A DNA stretch of 64,000 bases from Anticarsia gemmatalis (lineage: Eukaryota > Arthropoda > Insecta > Lepidoptera > Erebidae). The position numbers were made by a program, and so were the translations under genes. The stretch is taken from assembly GCF_050436995.1 (NCBI RefSeq), contig NC_134749.1:10124001-10188000 (forward strand), in the 5' to 3' direction. Positions 47,601 through 59,282 of the stretch are shown in pieces. Each line of letters begins with the position of its first letter. Within the stretch, counting starts at the first letter, position 1. The notes beneath the pieces are model-generated. The model made no database searches. It saw only the letters and a program-made list of their open reading frames with translations, and was not told where the DNA came from.

Positions 47601-50600
47601 CTAGCCTTTAATTATAATTATTGAAATATGCTCTTGCCCGTGATTTCTAGCCTAACTTATCAACATAATTCTATTGGTGAATATAACTGAAAGGTATCTG
47701 ACTGACTGACTGACATATTGATCTATCAACGCACAGCCCAAACCTCTGCACGTATTGGGCTGAAATTTAGCATGCAGGTAGATGTTATGACGTAGACATC
47801 CGTTAAGAATTGAAATAGGATTTTGATTAATTCTACCCCCAAGGGGATAAAATAGGGTAGAAAGTTTATATGAAAACTGTCCTAAGTCACAAACCACGCG
47901 AACGATGAGGCGGGACAAAAGCTAGTTTTAATATAAGTTAGTACAAACAAAAGGTACTTAAGTTAAAATACGTTGAACCTAAATCTCATAAGAATTAATC
48001 TATTATAACTGATAGCTGACCCGCTCAACTCCGCTTGCGTCACCTAAGAGAATGGGTCAAATTTTTCCCCGTTTTTGTAACATTTTTCGTTGCTACTCCG
48101 CTCCTAATGACCTTAGCGTAATGTTATATAGCCTATAACCTTCCTCGATAAATGAACTATCTGACACTAAAATATTTTTTCAAATCGGACCACTAGTTTC
48201 TGAGATTAGCGCGTTCAAACAAAGAAACAAATAAACTCTTCAGCTTTATTATATTAGTATAGATGTTGAAACACGTGAACCGTCACAATGATCTTTGCGA
48301 CAGAAGGAAGACAGGGAAATATCATTGTCGAGGTCACGCTGACGCCTGACGGCTACAATTACTCCACTGTCCTTCTCATCAGTACATCCTTGTCTGAACT
48401 GTTTTTCCTATCGCAGTTAATGAGGAGTATATTTCCTAATATAACGATTGGTAACGTCTAGCGTAGTAGCACTTGACTAAAGAAAGATTTCCTACACTAA
48501 CCCCCGGTTTCTGAGGTACATTTAGCGACAGTTTTTTTTAAATATTGTTTGTACACTATGTTATATGATATACGCTAGAGGATGTGGGATGAATCATCAC
48601 ACCCCGTGGCGCAGTGGTTTAGGTCACCACGCTGCAACCATTGGTCGTGGGTTCGATTCTCACACGGGACAATTATTTGTGCGATCCACAAATAATTGTT
48701 TCGGGTCTGGTTGTGCTTTGTGTCCGTTGCTTGTATGTTTGTAAAAGTCCCCGCGACACAATAGCAATTCTTAGTGCAGAAGTTGTCTTAAAATAAAAAA
48801 AGAATGAAAGAAAAAAGGAGGCAAGATTTTGTAGGCACGTTACGAAATTCGGGCTACTATTGAAATTAATCTATATACATTATAGGACTTTTTTTGATCC
48901 AGAAATTTACCCTACACCTTTAAATGATCACCAGTCGTATATACCATCTTTTAGAGCACACAGACAGTTAAGTTTCCTACACAATCAATTTATTTATTGA
49001 TATCCGAGTAGCTACCGAGAAAACTGCTATGAAAATTCACAACGCTGATAATTACTGTGCGTTTCGTGGCTTCCATTCCCACATAAAGCAATTATTTGTG
49101 TTGGCACTGATTGTTGTTTCGGGTTCTTGGTCTCTGTTGTTTGTATGTTTGCGAATTTCCCAACATAAGTCTTTTAAAGAAACTAACATTCGTTTCCTAC
49201 ATTAATGTGATTTTCGCGCGCGATAGTAAAAAACTATTTATATTAATTTATCTCGGAAACAATTGAATTTGCTTGCTTAGTAATTAGTCTTATTAGTCAT
49301 AATATGAAAATTGCGTATTGAGTGGGAAACATATGAATTATTATAAATAAATCAACCTTGTACTGTAGGTGGCTAAAGTTTGATTATACATACATACAAA
49401 GTGGCTAATTTTGAACTAATTTTAATATACTTAGTTGATTTCTACCCGTAGATATGATTCACTCAATGTATTATAACCCAGGTTAAAGAATTGTGTAAAA
49501 ATTCATTCAATATGCTCAATAGATTTTGAGAGATTGGAAAATAAACATGCTGACAAGAAAATCCTGAAAGTTTCACGCAAATGTGAATGAAAATGAAAAA
49601 CTAAAATAAAACAAGTATCTTAGAATAAAATACTTACTGTATGAATTATTGACGTAGCAAAAGTAATAGCTAAGGGTCGTCCCTTAGCTATTACTTTTGC
49701 GGTTCACATCTGACGGAAGATGCTTCGGGCGTAGACTAAATAGTATGGGATTCGCAACGATGCATCATCGGTTGAGTGTGAACGGTCAATCCCCGGTTTC
49801 TGAGCACATTGAGCGGTAGTTTATCTATTCAATAGCATTTTTTTTATATATTATGAGTTTAATCGCTATTGAATAGATAAACTACCGTTAAATGTACCGC
49901 AGAAACCGGGGGCAAGTGTTATTCTATACATTTGTCTAATCTGGTAATACGCGACGCATGTTCCGTCAGATATGAACCTTCCCTAAGACGTCTGTCGTCG
50001 TTAAACACAAGTGATGTTTATTGCAATTCCTGGATAAAACATAAATTGTACAATTAAGCCTTTATTACTTGACTTGTCCTTCCTTATCTATAGGCCTTTG
50101 ACCCTACAGCTCACATATGCTTAGGAAATTATTTAATCATTATCAATATTTATTGTGCCCGTTACATATGAATCATATTTATCTAATTGATAGTGAAATT
50201 AAACAAATATATTGTAAATTGATTAAATAAATATTGAATAACAATATTTATTTGTAAGGAGCGTCAATGATAAATATTTCTAATATTTTTAAAAGCATTT
50301 GAAATTATTGCATTGAAAACTGACTGAGGTGACTAATATCAGCATTTATTTTTCTTTAGGTAGTTTACTAAAATTTGTTTAATACATTTATTGAGGACAT
50401 TCAAAGTCCCTAACCCGCTCACTTGCGTGGTGGACTCAAGGCCTAATCTCTCCCTCGTTGGGAGGAGACCCTTACCCAGCATTGGGGCGGCAAAGGGTTA
50501 AAAATGAACCTCTGCCTAATTTTCGGGTTAAGTTATATATATTATAGACGAAGATCAAAATATCTTATATAAACTGCACTTTACATGCTCTTTGATCGTG

Positions 50601-53600
50601 TAAATATGATCGTAGTTATAAAAGGGTCTCGCTTTCTTTGAAATCGATGGTAACATTGCATTGTACGTAGTATGTAGTGTCATGTAGCTGGCCAATCAAC
50701 TCGTTCCCCTCTTCCGCCGGGCGAGCACATCCCATTTACCAATTTACTTGATCAGGAACATCGTTTGAACTCGGTCTGACAGCTTGACCGCTGACTTGAG
50801 AGCAGTAACGAAATTCTGTAGCGCAATTCTCTACAATTCGAACCATCGAGCATCGAGAGTTTGACATTTAAAATGTACTGCCAAAATATTTTCTTCGACG
50901 TCCGCTAGAGGCGCTGATCAGATTTTCATACAAGTTTTTTCGATAGCTAGCCGGTTGTCGATACTCGACAGAAGCAGAGAATCGAGCTACTATACATTCT
51001 GTACTGTCGAGTATCGAGAGTTTGACATTTAGGATGCGCTGCGAAACTAGTTCCTATGAAGCCCGTTAGAAGCCGTAACCAGGGTTTCATACAAAATTTC
51101 TCGATGACAAGCCGGTTATTGATAGTCGATAGTAGTAGAGAATTGATCTACAGAATGGAGACAATTCGAAGTAAAACTGATGCAATTATCGGAAAATAAT
51201 GGCATCGTTAAATAGCATTTATATCCAACTTTTTAAGTCCACCACGCCGGCCAAGTGCGGGTTGGGAACTTGTATATACTGTGAATAATTATTTATTGTT
51301 ATTTAATTTCGCTTTTTTACCGAATTGACATGTCTAAATCTAATAATTTTAATTTCTGGGTTCGAATCCCACCCGGGACAAATCTTTGTGTGATGAGCAC
51401 GAGTATTTGTTCTGAGCCTGGATGTTAATGTATCTATATAAGTATGTATTTAGAAGTATATAAGTATGTTTATCAGTTATTTGGTTACCATAGTACAAGC
51501 TCTGCTTAGTTTGGAATCAAATAACCGTGTGTGAGTTGTCCAATAATATTTATTTATTTATTTTATTTAATTAAAAAGAATCATTAATATCCGGTTTCTG
51601 AGTAGGTACATTTAGTAGTTTATCTATTCAATACCTTTTTTTTGTAATGTACCTCAGAAACCGGGGATCATTCGTTTAGATCAGTTATAGACCTAGATTA
51701 TCAAAGTAACAAAGAACAAATATAATAATTAAAAATAAATTAGTTAAAAGTATAATTAATCAAAATATACGTATTTTGCGTAATAATGCACATTGCCGAT
51801 TACTGTATAAATGCATACCTAATATTTTCGTACTTGGCAAATATTTTTCAATAATATTGATAATACAAAAGGTCAAACGGGGTCATCGCCCTGACCTGTC
51901 AATTTATCAAATCACATTATTTATTAAAGTATTACCTAAGCGGATAAAGTTCTACTAATTAACACTTTTATCTTACACAAATATTATTGAGAGATATTGT
52001 TATTTTTCTTTAATTATATTGAAGTCTTGTTGCTAACTGACCCTTGTATTAAATATTACGGATTGTGAATTAAGATTAGCTTTGGGGAATACTAATTTTA
52101 TATATGGATATAAGTAACAACAGTTTGGCAAACAAAAACAGCTTATTTTGTAGCTTAGCTTTCTAACCTACGTATGATGACGAAGACTTCGTTTTTTCAT
52201 AACATTTATCGGGTAACACCGATACTATAATCTGAACGAAAAAGTATAATGTTAAAAAAAATATATTTTATAATTACATCAATTTATACTAATATTATAA
52301 AGTTGAAGAGTTTGTTTGTTTGTTTGAACGCGCGAATCTCAGGAACTACTGATCCGATTTGAAAAATTATTTCAGTGTTAGATAGCCTATTTCTTGAGGA
52401 AGGCTATAGGCTATATATCATCACGCTGCAACCAACAGGAGCGGAGAAGTAATGAGAAATTATGACGCATTCTCTCTTCTGTGACGCAAGCGAAGTTGCG
52501 CGGGTCAGCTAGTTATAATAGGTATATGTATATATATTCCAAAATAATAATCCTCACATGTTTCGAATTCACAAATCACACCCTTTTTACATAGGAATAG
52601 GCCAGTGAACGCTGCTTGAACTACAAACTTTTATTTCTAACGTGCAGTTAGGTAACATTTATAATTAATTACTAATAATAATATATTGTACATTTCAGCC
52701 GTATTAGCTGAATACGAGCTACCCTCCGACAAACGGGCGCAAATGCGAGAGCTCCTCAGAGAACAATGCAAGAAGAGCGGCGCTGAAGACAAAGTTGATG
52801 AAGTTCAGGTAACACATTATTTATCTATATGTATAAAACTCAAAGGTGACTGACTGAGTGACTGACATAGTGATCTATCAACGCACAGCCCAAACCACAG
52901 GGCGAATCGGGCTGAAATTCGGCATGCAGGTAGATGTTATGACGTAGGCATCCGCTAAGAAAGGATTTTGATAAATTCCAACCCTTAGGGAATAAAAAAG
53001 GGGGTGAAAGTTTGTATAGATCTTCTTAAATTTTCGACTGATTTAACTGAAATTAACCTAGATTTACACCTATGATACTTTTTACTACGGGAAACCTTTT
53101 TACAACGCAGTCGCGGACGGAAGATAGTAAGTTAATACATTTCTTAATGGGGGTCCTTGCATTTGGTCGTAGAAAAGCACCCTTTTCCTAGTAAGATAGT
53201 ATTTTCTATCGAAGTCATAGTCCAACAACTCAGTAGAGAGTAATTGTATGCAAGGTTCGCGTCTGGTGGACGTACTTATACAAAGTTGAAAATCTAAAAC
53301 AACTCACAGCCTTAAACAGCTGACGAATGGCATGATTGATGCAGTTGGTTTATTTTGCGAAATAACCAAATTATTAATTATAATCTGGATAAATGTGCGT
53401 GCCAAGACTCTCTACATAGTTGTCGTTTAAAGTGGGTTGTGTAGATCAGATAGATCTTGAGCTCATCAATGACTCGAGTTTTTCAGAGAAATCCCAAGCG
53501 ACTTGCTATTAACATAGTATGTAAAACAATCACAATAGTCTGTTACGTCAAAAAGCATTTATACATATTGAATCATAAAATCGGCCTTTTAAATACAATT

Positions 53601-56276
53601 AACATAATAATAGCAACACAACTGCTGTCTGAATTTTACACTGCTTGTTACGACACGTTCTCATTACATATTACATCAAATAAGACTAAACTAAGTACAT
53701 TGGAATGTTTTGTAAAAGGTAAATGATCGGGAGAATATTTTAATGGGTTAAAATCATCTGTTTTCGACCTTGATATCGTATGGCAGTCTAATTTCGAGTT
53801 GTTGCACTTTGCTGTCGGATTGCATTTAGCTCTCTCTGTGGTCTGGGTAGTAGACGGTAGTGAATACGACTGCTGAACACGACGTCTTGGGTTTGATTCC
53901 TAGGGCAGTGATTATGGACTTTTCGATTTCTTATTAGAATAATTGCAATAGTAAGCCGAGTATATACTATAAGACTGGTAATGTGACTGTTATTTGGAAA
54001 TGGGCCCATCCCCTGGTATATAGGTCCAACGTTGTAAATATCGAAACGTGGGTGTATTTCATACACCACCTTCACCTTCGGGTATATAAGTTGCTATGTA
54101 TATATACTAAGGTACAGATATAGTACTTAGTTTTAAAAGAAGTAAATAAGTTTAAGTCAACATTTCTTCTTTTTGCAGAATGTCTTCAAGAACTTCGTTG
54201 ACTGCTTGAAGAACCTCATTGACGTTCACACCGTGCAGAAGGAAATTGAAGAGGCTAAGCCCAACGGTGCCCTCGACGAGGTCTTCAAGAAGTAAGTTCT
54301 ATTTAACATTTTAAAGCCATAACTAAGAGTAGCTGACCCGCGCAAATTCACTTGCGTCACATAAGAGAGAATAGGTCATATTTTTCCCCGTTTTTGTAAC
54401 GCTTTTTACTGTTACTTTGCCCCCCGTTGATCTTAGCGAAATGTTATATAGCCTATAGCTTTCCTCAATAAATAGGCTATCCAACAGTAAAAAAACTGGT
54501 TTCTGAAATGTTTTTAAACACCTGTATGTTTTCACCAGGTACTGCGCAAAGAGCCCTCAACTGAAGACCTGTTTGCACAACCTGTTTGACGGAGTAGCCC
54601 CTTGCATAGGCTCCGAAAGTCTTGAACACCTCAACTCAGCCAAGAACAGCTCCGACCAGCTCATTGACTTCGTTTGCTACAAGGATGGAGACAGAATTGC
54701 CCGTGAGTTTTAATTTCTAAGGTCGTAATTAATTTGGCAGCTGATTGCAGAAAGGAGTCCTTGTTTGTATCATGCTGTCTTTGTAACTTTGACGCGAATC
54801 GTCTGCGACACAAAAAACCGCGTCAAAGACCTTCGGGCGGCTTGAACAAGTTTGACACTAGGTTGACCACTAACCAAACTATGAATGAATGAACGATACA
54901 AATCTCTCGGAGCATGACTTGAAATTGCATATCTCTACATTCGATCGAGGTGCTAGAGGCTCGCATTTGGCTGCAGTTTATTATTGGACAAGAAAACCAG
55001 TGCCAGTGGGATTAATTATTCAAATTTATAATTTTAATTTATTTGTTTTCAGTGTTCATCGCCGAGGGTGGTCCCGAATGCTTCCAGAGCAAGGCCAGTG
55101 ACATAAAAACTTGCGCCGATAACTTTAAGAACTCTTTCACGTCCCTTGAAGATGCTAAGAAACTCACTGTTGCTGTAAGTTAAACAATGATTAACTTCTG
55201 AATTAAGATTAAAAAATATTGTTTTGTAATGTATGTTACATTGCGAACCACGCAAAAATCAAAAGAATCAAAATCAAATTATCTTTTCATTTAACCAAGA
55301 ACAGACTTACGACGGACACATACAGTAATCATAGAAATGTAAAAAATTGCGAGCGAGAGTCCGATAAAATGACATGATGTAGTTTGCAAGTTTGGAATGA
55401 CTACTGTAGCAAAGAAAAATTGGCACTACAAACGAATTTTTATATCTATGTTGTGCGAGTATAAATGTTTTATGTTGCAGGAGCGTTGCGCTAAGCTCGA
55501 TCAGCTCAAGTCTTGCGTTGTCAGCAAACTGGAAACATGCGAGACCCCAACCCCCGCTAACATGTTCGAATCTCTGGTCAACTTCGTTGCCGCCAACACC
55601 CCATGCGTAAGTGCCAACTTAGAACTAGCCCCCTTATTCATAAACACACTATAAATTAGTTAAACAACCACTAAAATATGTTTTCTCTCTTTCATTTCGC
55701 TAAGGAGTGAAAGAAACAAAACATTTTATAAGCTTTTCATAACTTCATATATTTTTATGAATAAGAGGGTAAGGCTTTAACTATTTAATTTGAGACCTAG
55801 TTTCACCTCTACTTTTGATTTTATTTTGAGTGTTTTCATAATCACAGAATCTAGCAGATAAGTCATCTGACATCTATCACTACTGTTTAATTTCTTACTT
55901 GTCTTGTTTAATGAACAATCATACTGAGTATTCATAACAGTATTTGTAATTTACAATTCATATGAATCAAAATATTAAAAAATTATATCTGGTTTATTGA
56001 TGACGAACAATTCACAAAATTGGGGTATTCCTCTTTTACCATCTTATGCTATAGGAATTGCTGAGAGGAAAGGTATACTTAAAAATATAATTCCGTAATT
56101 ATCGCTTGTGAATCCCCTAAAACTTGTAATCTGGATAAGCTTTTTTTCTATTGGAATTTTGAATACCTTTTCTACGCAACCACATATTATTATGTGTATA
56201 TGTCACCATACTAAGCAGTAGGCAGTGTTCTCGATTAACAATGGAATTATTTTTGTTACAGAAAAAGCATACATAA
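44614..56276 (+). CDS. 27 kDa haemolymph glycoprotein (P27K/DUF1397 family), secreted, 7 exons
   Basis: Exons 44614-44653, 52699-52808, 54179-54291, 54539-54702, 55053-55174, 55481-55606 and 56262-56276; phases agree and give 229 aa plus stop. The protein starts MMFKAIIFAALAVAVLA, a clear signal peptide (residues 1-17), before EYELPSDKR. The mature part of about 212 residues has 12 cysteines in repeated C-x-hydrophobic helical contexts (EQCKK, VDCLKN, KYCAKS, KTCLHN, APCIG, FVCYKDGDRIA, PECFQ, KTCADN, ERCAKL, KSCVV, ETCET, TPC). Length and cysteine pattern match the lepidopteran 27 kDa haemolymph glycoproteins (fat-body products, function unknown). One N-glycosylation sequon (NSS, near residue 129) is visible. 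The last exon encodes only KKHT, so this form ends without a membrane anchor. Intron 1 is 8 kb and repeat-filled; the others are short. A paralog lies downstream on the minus strand. Confidence 0.92.
45413..45600 (+). mobile_element. tRNA-like SINE, family D
   Basis: tctgtaatctcggttgtagt and cacaggttcggttcctgt form the tRNA-like head; the tail is tacaccttacaccttctggtg. A related, more diverged copy is at 53805-54085. Confidence 0.55.
46515..46733. mobile_element. Short hairpin MITE, PIF/Harbinger-like
   Basis: The termini GGGTTGGCGCAAACGGGCC and GGGTCGGCGCAAACGGGCC (reverse complement of the right end) extend into arms of about 85 bp. TTA flanks both ends (46512-46514 and 46734-46736), the 3-bp TWA target duplication typical of PIF/Harbinger. 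It is GC-richer than its surroundings. Open frames on both strands here are products of the symmetry. It sits in intron 1 of the 27 kDa glycoprotein gene. Confidence 0.75.
47115..47310 (+). mobile_element. Dispersed repeat related to the 'agctgaccc' group
   Basis: actggaccgattttgattaa, atttttatggcaaaacaac and ccgagtcagctagtataat; shares its end pattern with 1632 and 14050. Confidence 0.45.
47650..47930. mobile_element. Dispersed repeat 'gactgactgac ... tcaacgcacagccca'
   Basis: tgatctatcaacgcacagcc and gcatgcaggtagatgttatg recur at 52825-53130 and, inverted, in diverged form near 34340-34505. Non-coding. Confidence 0.55.
48008..48265 (-). mobile_element. Dispersed repeat, inverted copy of 33685-33945 family
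   Basis: agctgacccgctcaactccg to attatattagtatagat is the reverse complement of the family. Confidence 0.65.
48501..48540. mobile_element. Half copy of the 'CCGGTTTCTGAG' hairpin MITE
   Basis: Carries the left arm (ccggtttctgaggtacattt) of the hairpin MITE seen at 49790-49912 and 51590-51667. The right arm is missing. Confidence 0.5.
48601..48800 (+). mobile_element. tRNA-derived SINE, family A (near full length)
   Basis: accccgtggcgcagtggttt box A, gtcgtgggttcgattctcac box B, then the family body with cacaaataattgtttcgggt and aaaagtccccgcgacaca, and an A-rich end. One of the two best family A copies in the window, with the one at 62231. In intron 1 of the 27 kDa glycoprotein gene. Confidence 0.8.
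49040..49185 (+). mobile_element. Degenerate tRNA-derived SINE, family A
   Basis: Shares tggcttccattcccacat, attgttgtttcgggttc and gttgtttgtatgtttgcga with the copy at 48601. Confidence 0.5.
49656..49985. mobile_element. Nested MITE insertions with a 20-bp perfect palindrome at the edge
   Basis: 49656-49699 is a perfect 20-bp stem with a 4-nt loop (gcaaaagtaatagctaaggg / tcgt / reverse complement). An outer element has related ends near 49700 (ggttcacatctgacgg) and 49975 (inverted ggttcatatctgacgg). Inside it lies a hairpin MITE at 49790-49912 with ends around ccccggtttctg. Confidence 0.6.
50393..50505 (+). mobile_element. 3' fragment of SINE family C
   Basis: attcaaagtccctaacccgc, cgtggtggactcaaggccta and the gagaccc end match family C. 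Confidence 0.6.
50818..51150 (+). mobile_element. Tandem pair of 'AGCCGGTTGTCG' MITEs
   Basis: Two full family units lie head to tail: 50818-50990 and about 50993-51150. Each carries gtcgag/catcgagagtttgacattt, the ttcatacaa core and agccggtt. The second is more diverged. Confidence 0.6.
51352..51570 (+). mobile_element. tRNA-derived SINE, family B
   Basis: Starts within the box B region (gggttcgaatcccacccggg), continues through tgtatctatataagtatgta and the diagnostic tail accatagtacaagctctgct, then a (TTTA)n-like end. 5' truncated. Confidence 0.65.
51590..51667. mobile_element. Short 'CCGGTTTCTGAG' hairpin MITE
   Basis: Inverted ends ccggtttctgag and ctcagaaaccgg enclose the tagtttatctattcaata core shared with 49790-49912. 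About 78 bp. Confidence 0.6.
52285..52515 (+). mobile_element. Dispersed repeat, copy of 33685-33945 family
   Basis: tactaatattataaagttga to gaagttgcgcgggtcagcta, nearly complete. At the end of intron 1 of the 27 kDa glycoprotein gene. Confidence 0.65.
52825..53130. mobile_element. Dispersed repeat, second copy of 47650-47930 family
   Basis: gatctatcaacgcacagccc, gcatgcaggtagatgttatg and gacgtaggcatccgctaaga. Begins about 20 bp after exon 2 of the 27 kDa glycoprotein gene. Confidence 0.6.
53805..54085 (+). mobile_element. tRNA-like SINE, family D (diverged)
   Basis: ctgtggtctgggtagtagac and cttgggtttgattcctagg form the head, tacaccaccttcaccttcgg the tail. In intron 2 of the 27 kDa glycoprotein gene. 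Confidence 0.5.
54328..54510 (-). mobile_element. Dispersed repeat, truncated copy of 33685-33945 family
   Basis: agtagctgacccgcgcaaat to caataaataggctatccaac in reverse orientation. It fills most of the short intron 3 of the 27 kDa glycoprotein gene and ends about 28 bp before exon 4. Confidence 0.65.
54805..54890 (+). mobile_element. 3' tail fragment of the 5S-derived SINE family
   Basis: cgcgtcaaagaccttcgggc and cactaggttgaccactaacc match the tails at 10633 and 41575. Located in an intron of the 27 kDa glycoprotein gene. Confidence 0.55.
55628..55769. mobile_element. TTATTCATAAA-type MITE, copy 2
   Basis: Inverted ends cccttattcataaa and tttatgaataagaggg; core shared with 11430-11578. 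It begins about 20 nt after the donor of exon 6 of the 27 kDa glycoprotein gene, so it lies in that gene's last intron. Confidence 0.65.
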
Positions 56277-56356
56277 ACAGCACGAAGAGAAGGGAGTAAA
56301 CATTTTAAGTGCCAATAATAATAAACTGATGTTAAACGTTGAATAATGTAACTTTT

Positions 56357-56366
56357 AATAAATAAA
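56357..56366 (+). terminator. Poly(A) signals of the 27 kDa glycoprotein gene
   Basis: Two overlapping AATAAA hexamers (56357-56362 and 56361-56366) lie 81 nt after the stop codon. Their position supports the very short terminal coding exon at 56262-56276. Confidence 0.7.
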
Positions 56367-56431
56367 CATTTAAAATTGCGTGTCTCTTTCATTACTACCT
56401 ATAATAATAATTCCTTTCGCGATTGCAGTAG

Positions 56432-56603
56432 CTCAATTCTCTACTACTATCGACTACCGACAACCGACCTGTCATCGAGAAATTTTGTATGAAAATCTGA
56501 TCAGCGCCTCTGACGGGTGTCGTAGGATACATTTTGGCAGTACATTCTAAATGTCAAAATTAGCTAGCCGGTTGTCGGTAGTCGATAGTAGTAGAGAATC
56601 GAG
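56432..56603. mobile_element. Palindromic 'AGCCGGTTGTCG' MITE
   Basis: Both ends are the same family terminus in opposite orientation: ctctactactatcgactacc at the left and its complement at the right, a stem of about 33 bp. The core (gatcagcgcctctgacggg) is reversed relative to the copy at 50818. It lies just downstream of the poly(A) signals of the 27 kDa glycoprotein gene. Confidence 0.6.
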
Positions 56604-57530
56604 GTACTGATTCTCGGGTCTGATTTCTGAGTCGAGCCAAAAAGATGTTCCTGAGATTTTCTGTAGATAATAAAGAATGAGAACTTTTATGCGTTACACA
56701 AAAAGTTTCTTCCATGAGGGAATCGTACTACATCGACACCTGTAAGCGTGGCGTAGCGATTAACTATTCAACACTACGGACTTCGTGGCGTAATCGAGCT
56801 ATAATAAGTGATTTTTCGTAAAGAAATAATGTGACAAAACTGCTTGTTTAACACAGGAATTTTAGGTTTCCAAAAACGAAAAAAAAACACCAACAATTCT
56901 TGTACTTTCATAATTTATTTGCAAATATTGTAAAACATTTAAAAACCACGTAGCAACTATATAATTACGGACATTGAACCTATGCGTACGAAATGGACAA
57001 AATTACTTATATATTTATTTCGTAGAAACATTTGGCAACATATCTGTTCGTGTATTAATCTATTCAGCAAGTAATTTAAGCTCTTAATATTTATTGCGAC
57101 AACGCCTTCAAACCGTTCCTGAAAAGTGTTATACGAGCATACAAGTATGGATTTACGGCCGTATCCGTATACGTATATACAAGTTTGCGTATACGTGTGT
57201 TTACGCGAACTTGTCACACACAACATCACCATGTACGAATATTTATGAAGGCGTCCAGCAAAAATCCTTTCTCCTATTTTTATTGATAGCTGCTATAATA
57301 AATCTGTTTACAATTCAATATCAAGTATCCAGTTAACACGAACTTCAACCCACAGTCCTTGCTAAATAGACTAAACATAGCTGTCTTACTTTTGTTTTGT
57401 GACTTAAAACCCTGTATATGTAATAATGGAATAAAAAAGAAAGGTTAGCACAAAACACTTCGTCACCACAATTGTAAAGATGCGAATGTATTGTATATTA
57501 ACATATTTTTTCTATCCTTTTATTTTTAGA

Positions 57531-57731
57531 AGACAACTCCCGCACTAAGAATTGCTTTTGTCGCGGGGACTTTAACAAATATACTAACAACGGACACAAA
57601 GTATAACCAGACGCGAAACAACTATTAGTGGATTGCACAAATATTTGTTAAGTGTGGGAATCAAACCCACGACCTCCCGACGCAACGGTAGAGGCGTGGC
57701 GATCACTTTAACTACTGCGCCAAGGAGACCG
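57531..57731 (-). mobile_element. tRNA-derived SINE, family A
   Basis: The reverse complement has the tRNA-like head (ttggcgcagtagttaaagtg, gtgggtttgattcccacac), the body and the gcgggagttgtctt end. Lies between the two convergent 27 kDa glycoprotein genes. Confidence 0.7.
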
Positions 57732-58996
57732 ACACTATAATATGAAATTCGCAACTTTACAATTAGTTACATTTTGTCAATCAAAGCTCTATTGGCCGTT
57801 TTGTAACGTGCCTGAGTGACTTTTTTAATTCATATTTTGGAATGTGTTAGGCATTTTTCTATTGAATTATTGTTTTTATAAGCTTTAATTAATTCTAATT
57901 ATTTAGCGTCAACGCTAAGTTTTATATGTTTAATATAGCTACCGGTTTTCATTTATCACTTTTTAATTCGCAGACCTACAAATTGGATAGCTTTTTATAC
58001 AAAGAAAATATACTAAGCCGTTCTGACAATATTTTTAACGCTAAGAGTTTTTAATAACCAACTTTGTTTGGCGATCTAAATACATGTACTATATCTACGA
58101 CACTTACCCTTACACCAAATGTTTACATTTAATGCATACCTAGTAATGTATAACATCATGGACAGAAGCTTACAGTATACAAGAAAAGCAACAATCAATA
58201 ATTCTAAAATATTCTATTTATGAACGAAGTACTGGCAACACTACCATAGTATTGCCATCAGCAAAAATATTTCAATGTGTTTTTCGGTCTTTTTTCGTTG
58301 CTTTTTGTACTTATATTAAGCCTCTATTTTAAAAGTTGGCCCTAATTTTGGCAAATATATTACGAAAATATGAATGGATATGTACCTGGCGATAAATATT
58401 AGTTACAAAAAATATAATATCACTTTATGCTTATTATAAGCCCGAGCCCTGATTCACAAATAAATTATTTTTATGCTATAATTATACCCAGTCTAATAAA
58501 AAATATAAATCTAAAATCAATAAGTACCTTACAAAGGAACAGAAATCACTAAGCTTTTAAACAATGTAAATATGATTTTACTTAATAAACATTTTTACAA
58601 AATATATTGTTTTACAATATGGCAAGATAGTCTTAAAAATGATAAAATATGTCTTTTATTTGTGCTTAAATAATTTTGTCATTAGCGAATATAATATCAA
58701 TAGCTGTCAAAGCCATACTTTTTTCTACATATATATAAGGAATGTTTTCAATGACTGATATAACGTTTGTTGCTTGAAGACTAATCAACTTATCTACCAC
58801 TTCTACCAGTTATAGTAACTATCGAGACAAAATACATGATATCTATCTATTATCTCGGTTTAAATCTAAATTGGCTTTCATTGGAAGTATAATCATACTA
58901 TATCTATAATACTAAGATGCACATCGGGTTTAATGCGCGATGAATATTTTAAGATTACGATTCCTTATTTACTGGCCGTAAGATCGAATTGAAGCA

Positions 58997-59282
58997 GTGA
59001 TAGCCGAGTGGTTTAAGCTGACACGTCCCACGCAAGTGGTTACAGGTTCGAACCCGAGGCATCACACAATGACCTTTCGAAGTTACGCGTGTATTAGAAA
59101 TAATTATCACTTGCTCTAACGGCGGAGGAAAACACCGAGACTACATCGACAACATACTATATTCAGGGCATGCAAAGTCCCCAACTCGCACTTGGCCAGC
59201 GTGGTGGACTCGAGGCCCAACGCCTCTCCCTCGTTAGGAAGGAATCCCTTGCCTTGTAGTGGGACAGCAATGGATAAAAAAC
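58997..59282 (+). mobile_element. tRNA-derived SINE, family C (full length)
   Basis: gtgatagccgagtggtttaa box A, acaggttcgaacccgaggc box B, a body with cacttgctctaacgg and an end with ggccagcgtggtggactcga and tgtagtgggacagcaatgg. This is the reference copy for family C here. Confidence 0.75.

Noticed and set aside
55607..55652. Read-through ending of exon 6 in the 27 kDa gene
   Set aside because: The frame continues for 15 codons past the consensus donor gtaagt into a MITE. The paralog also splices shortly after TPC, and a terminal exon with a nearby poly(A) signal exists at 56262.
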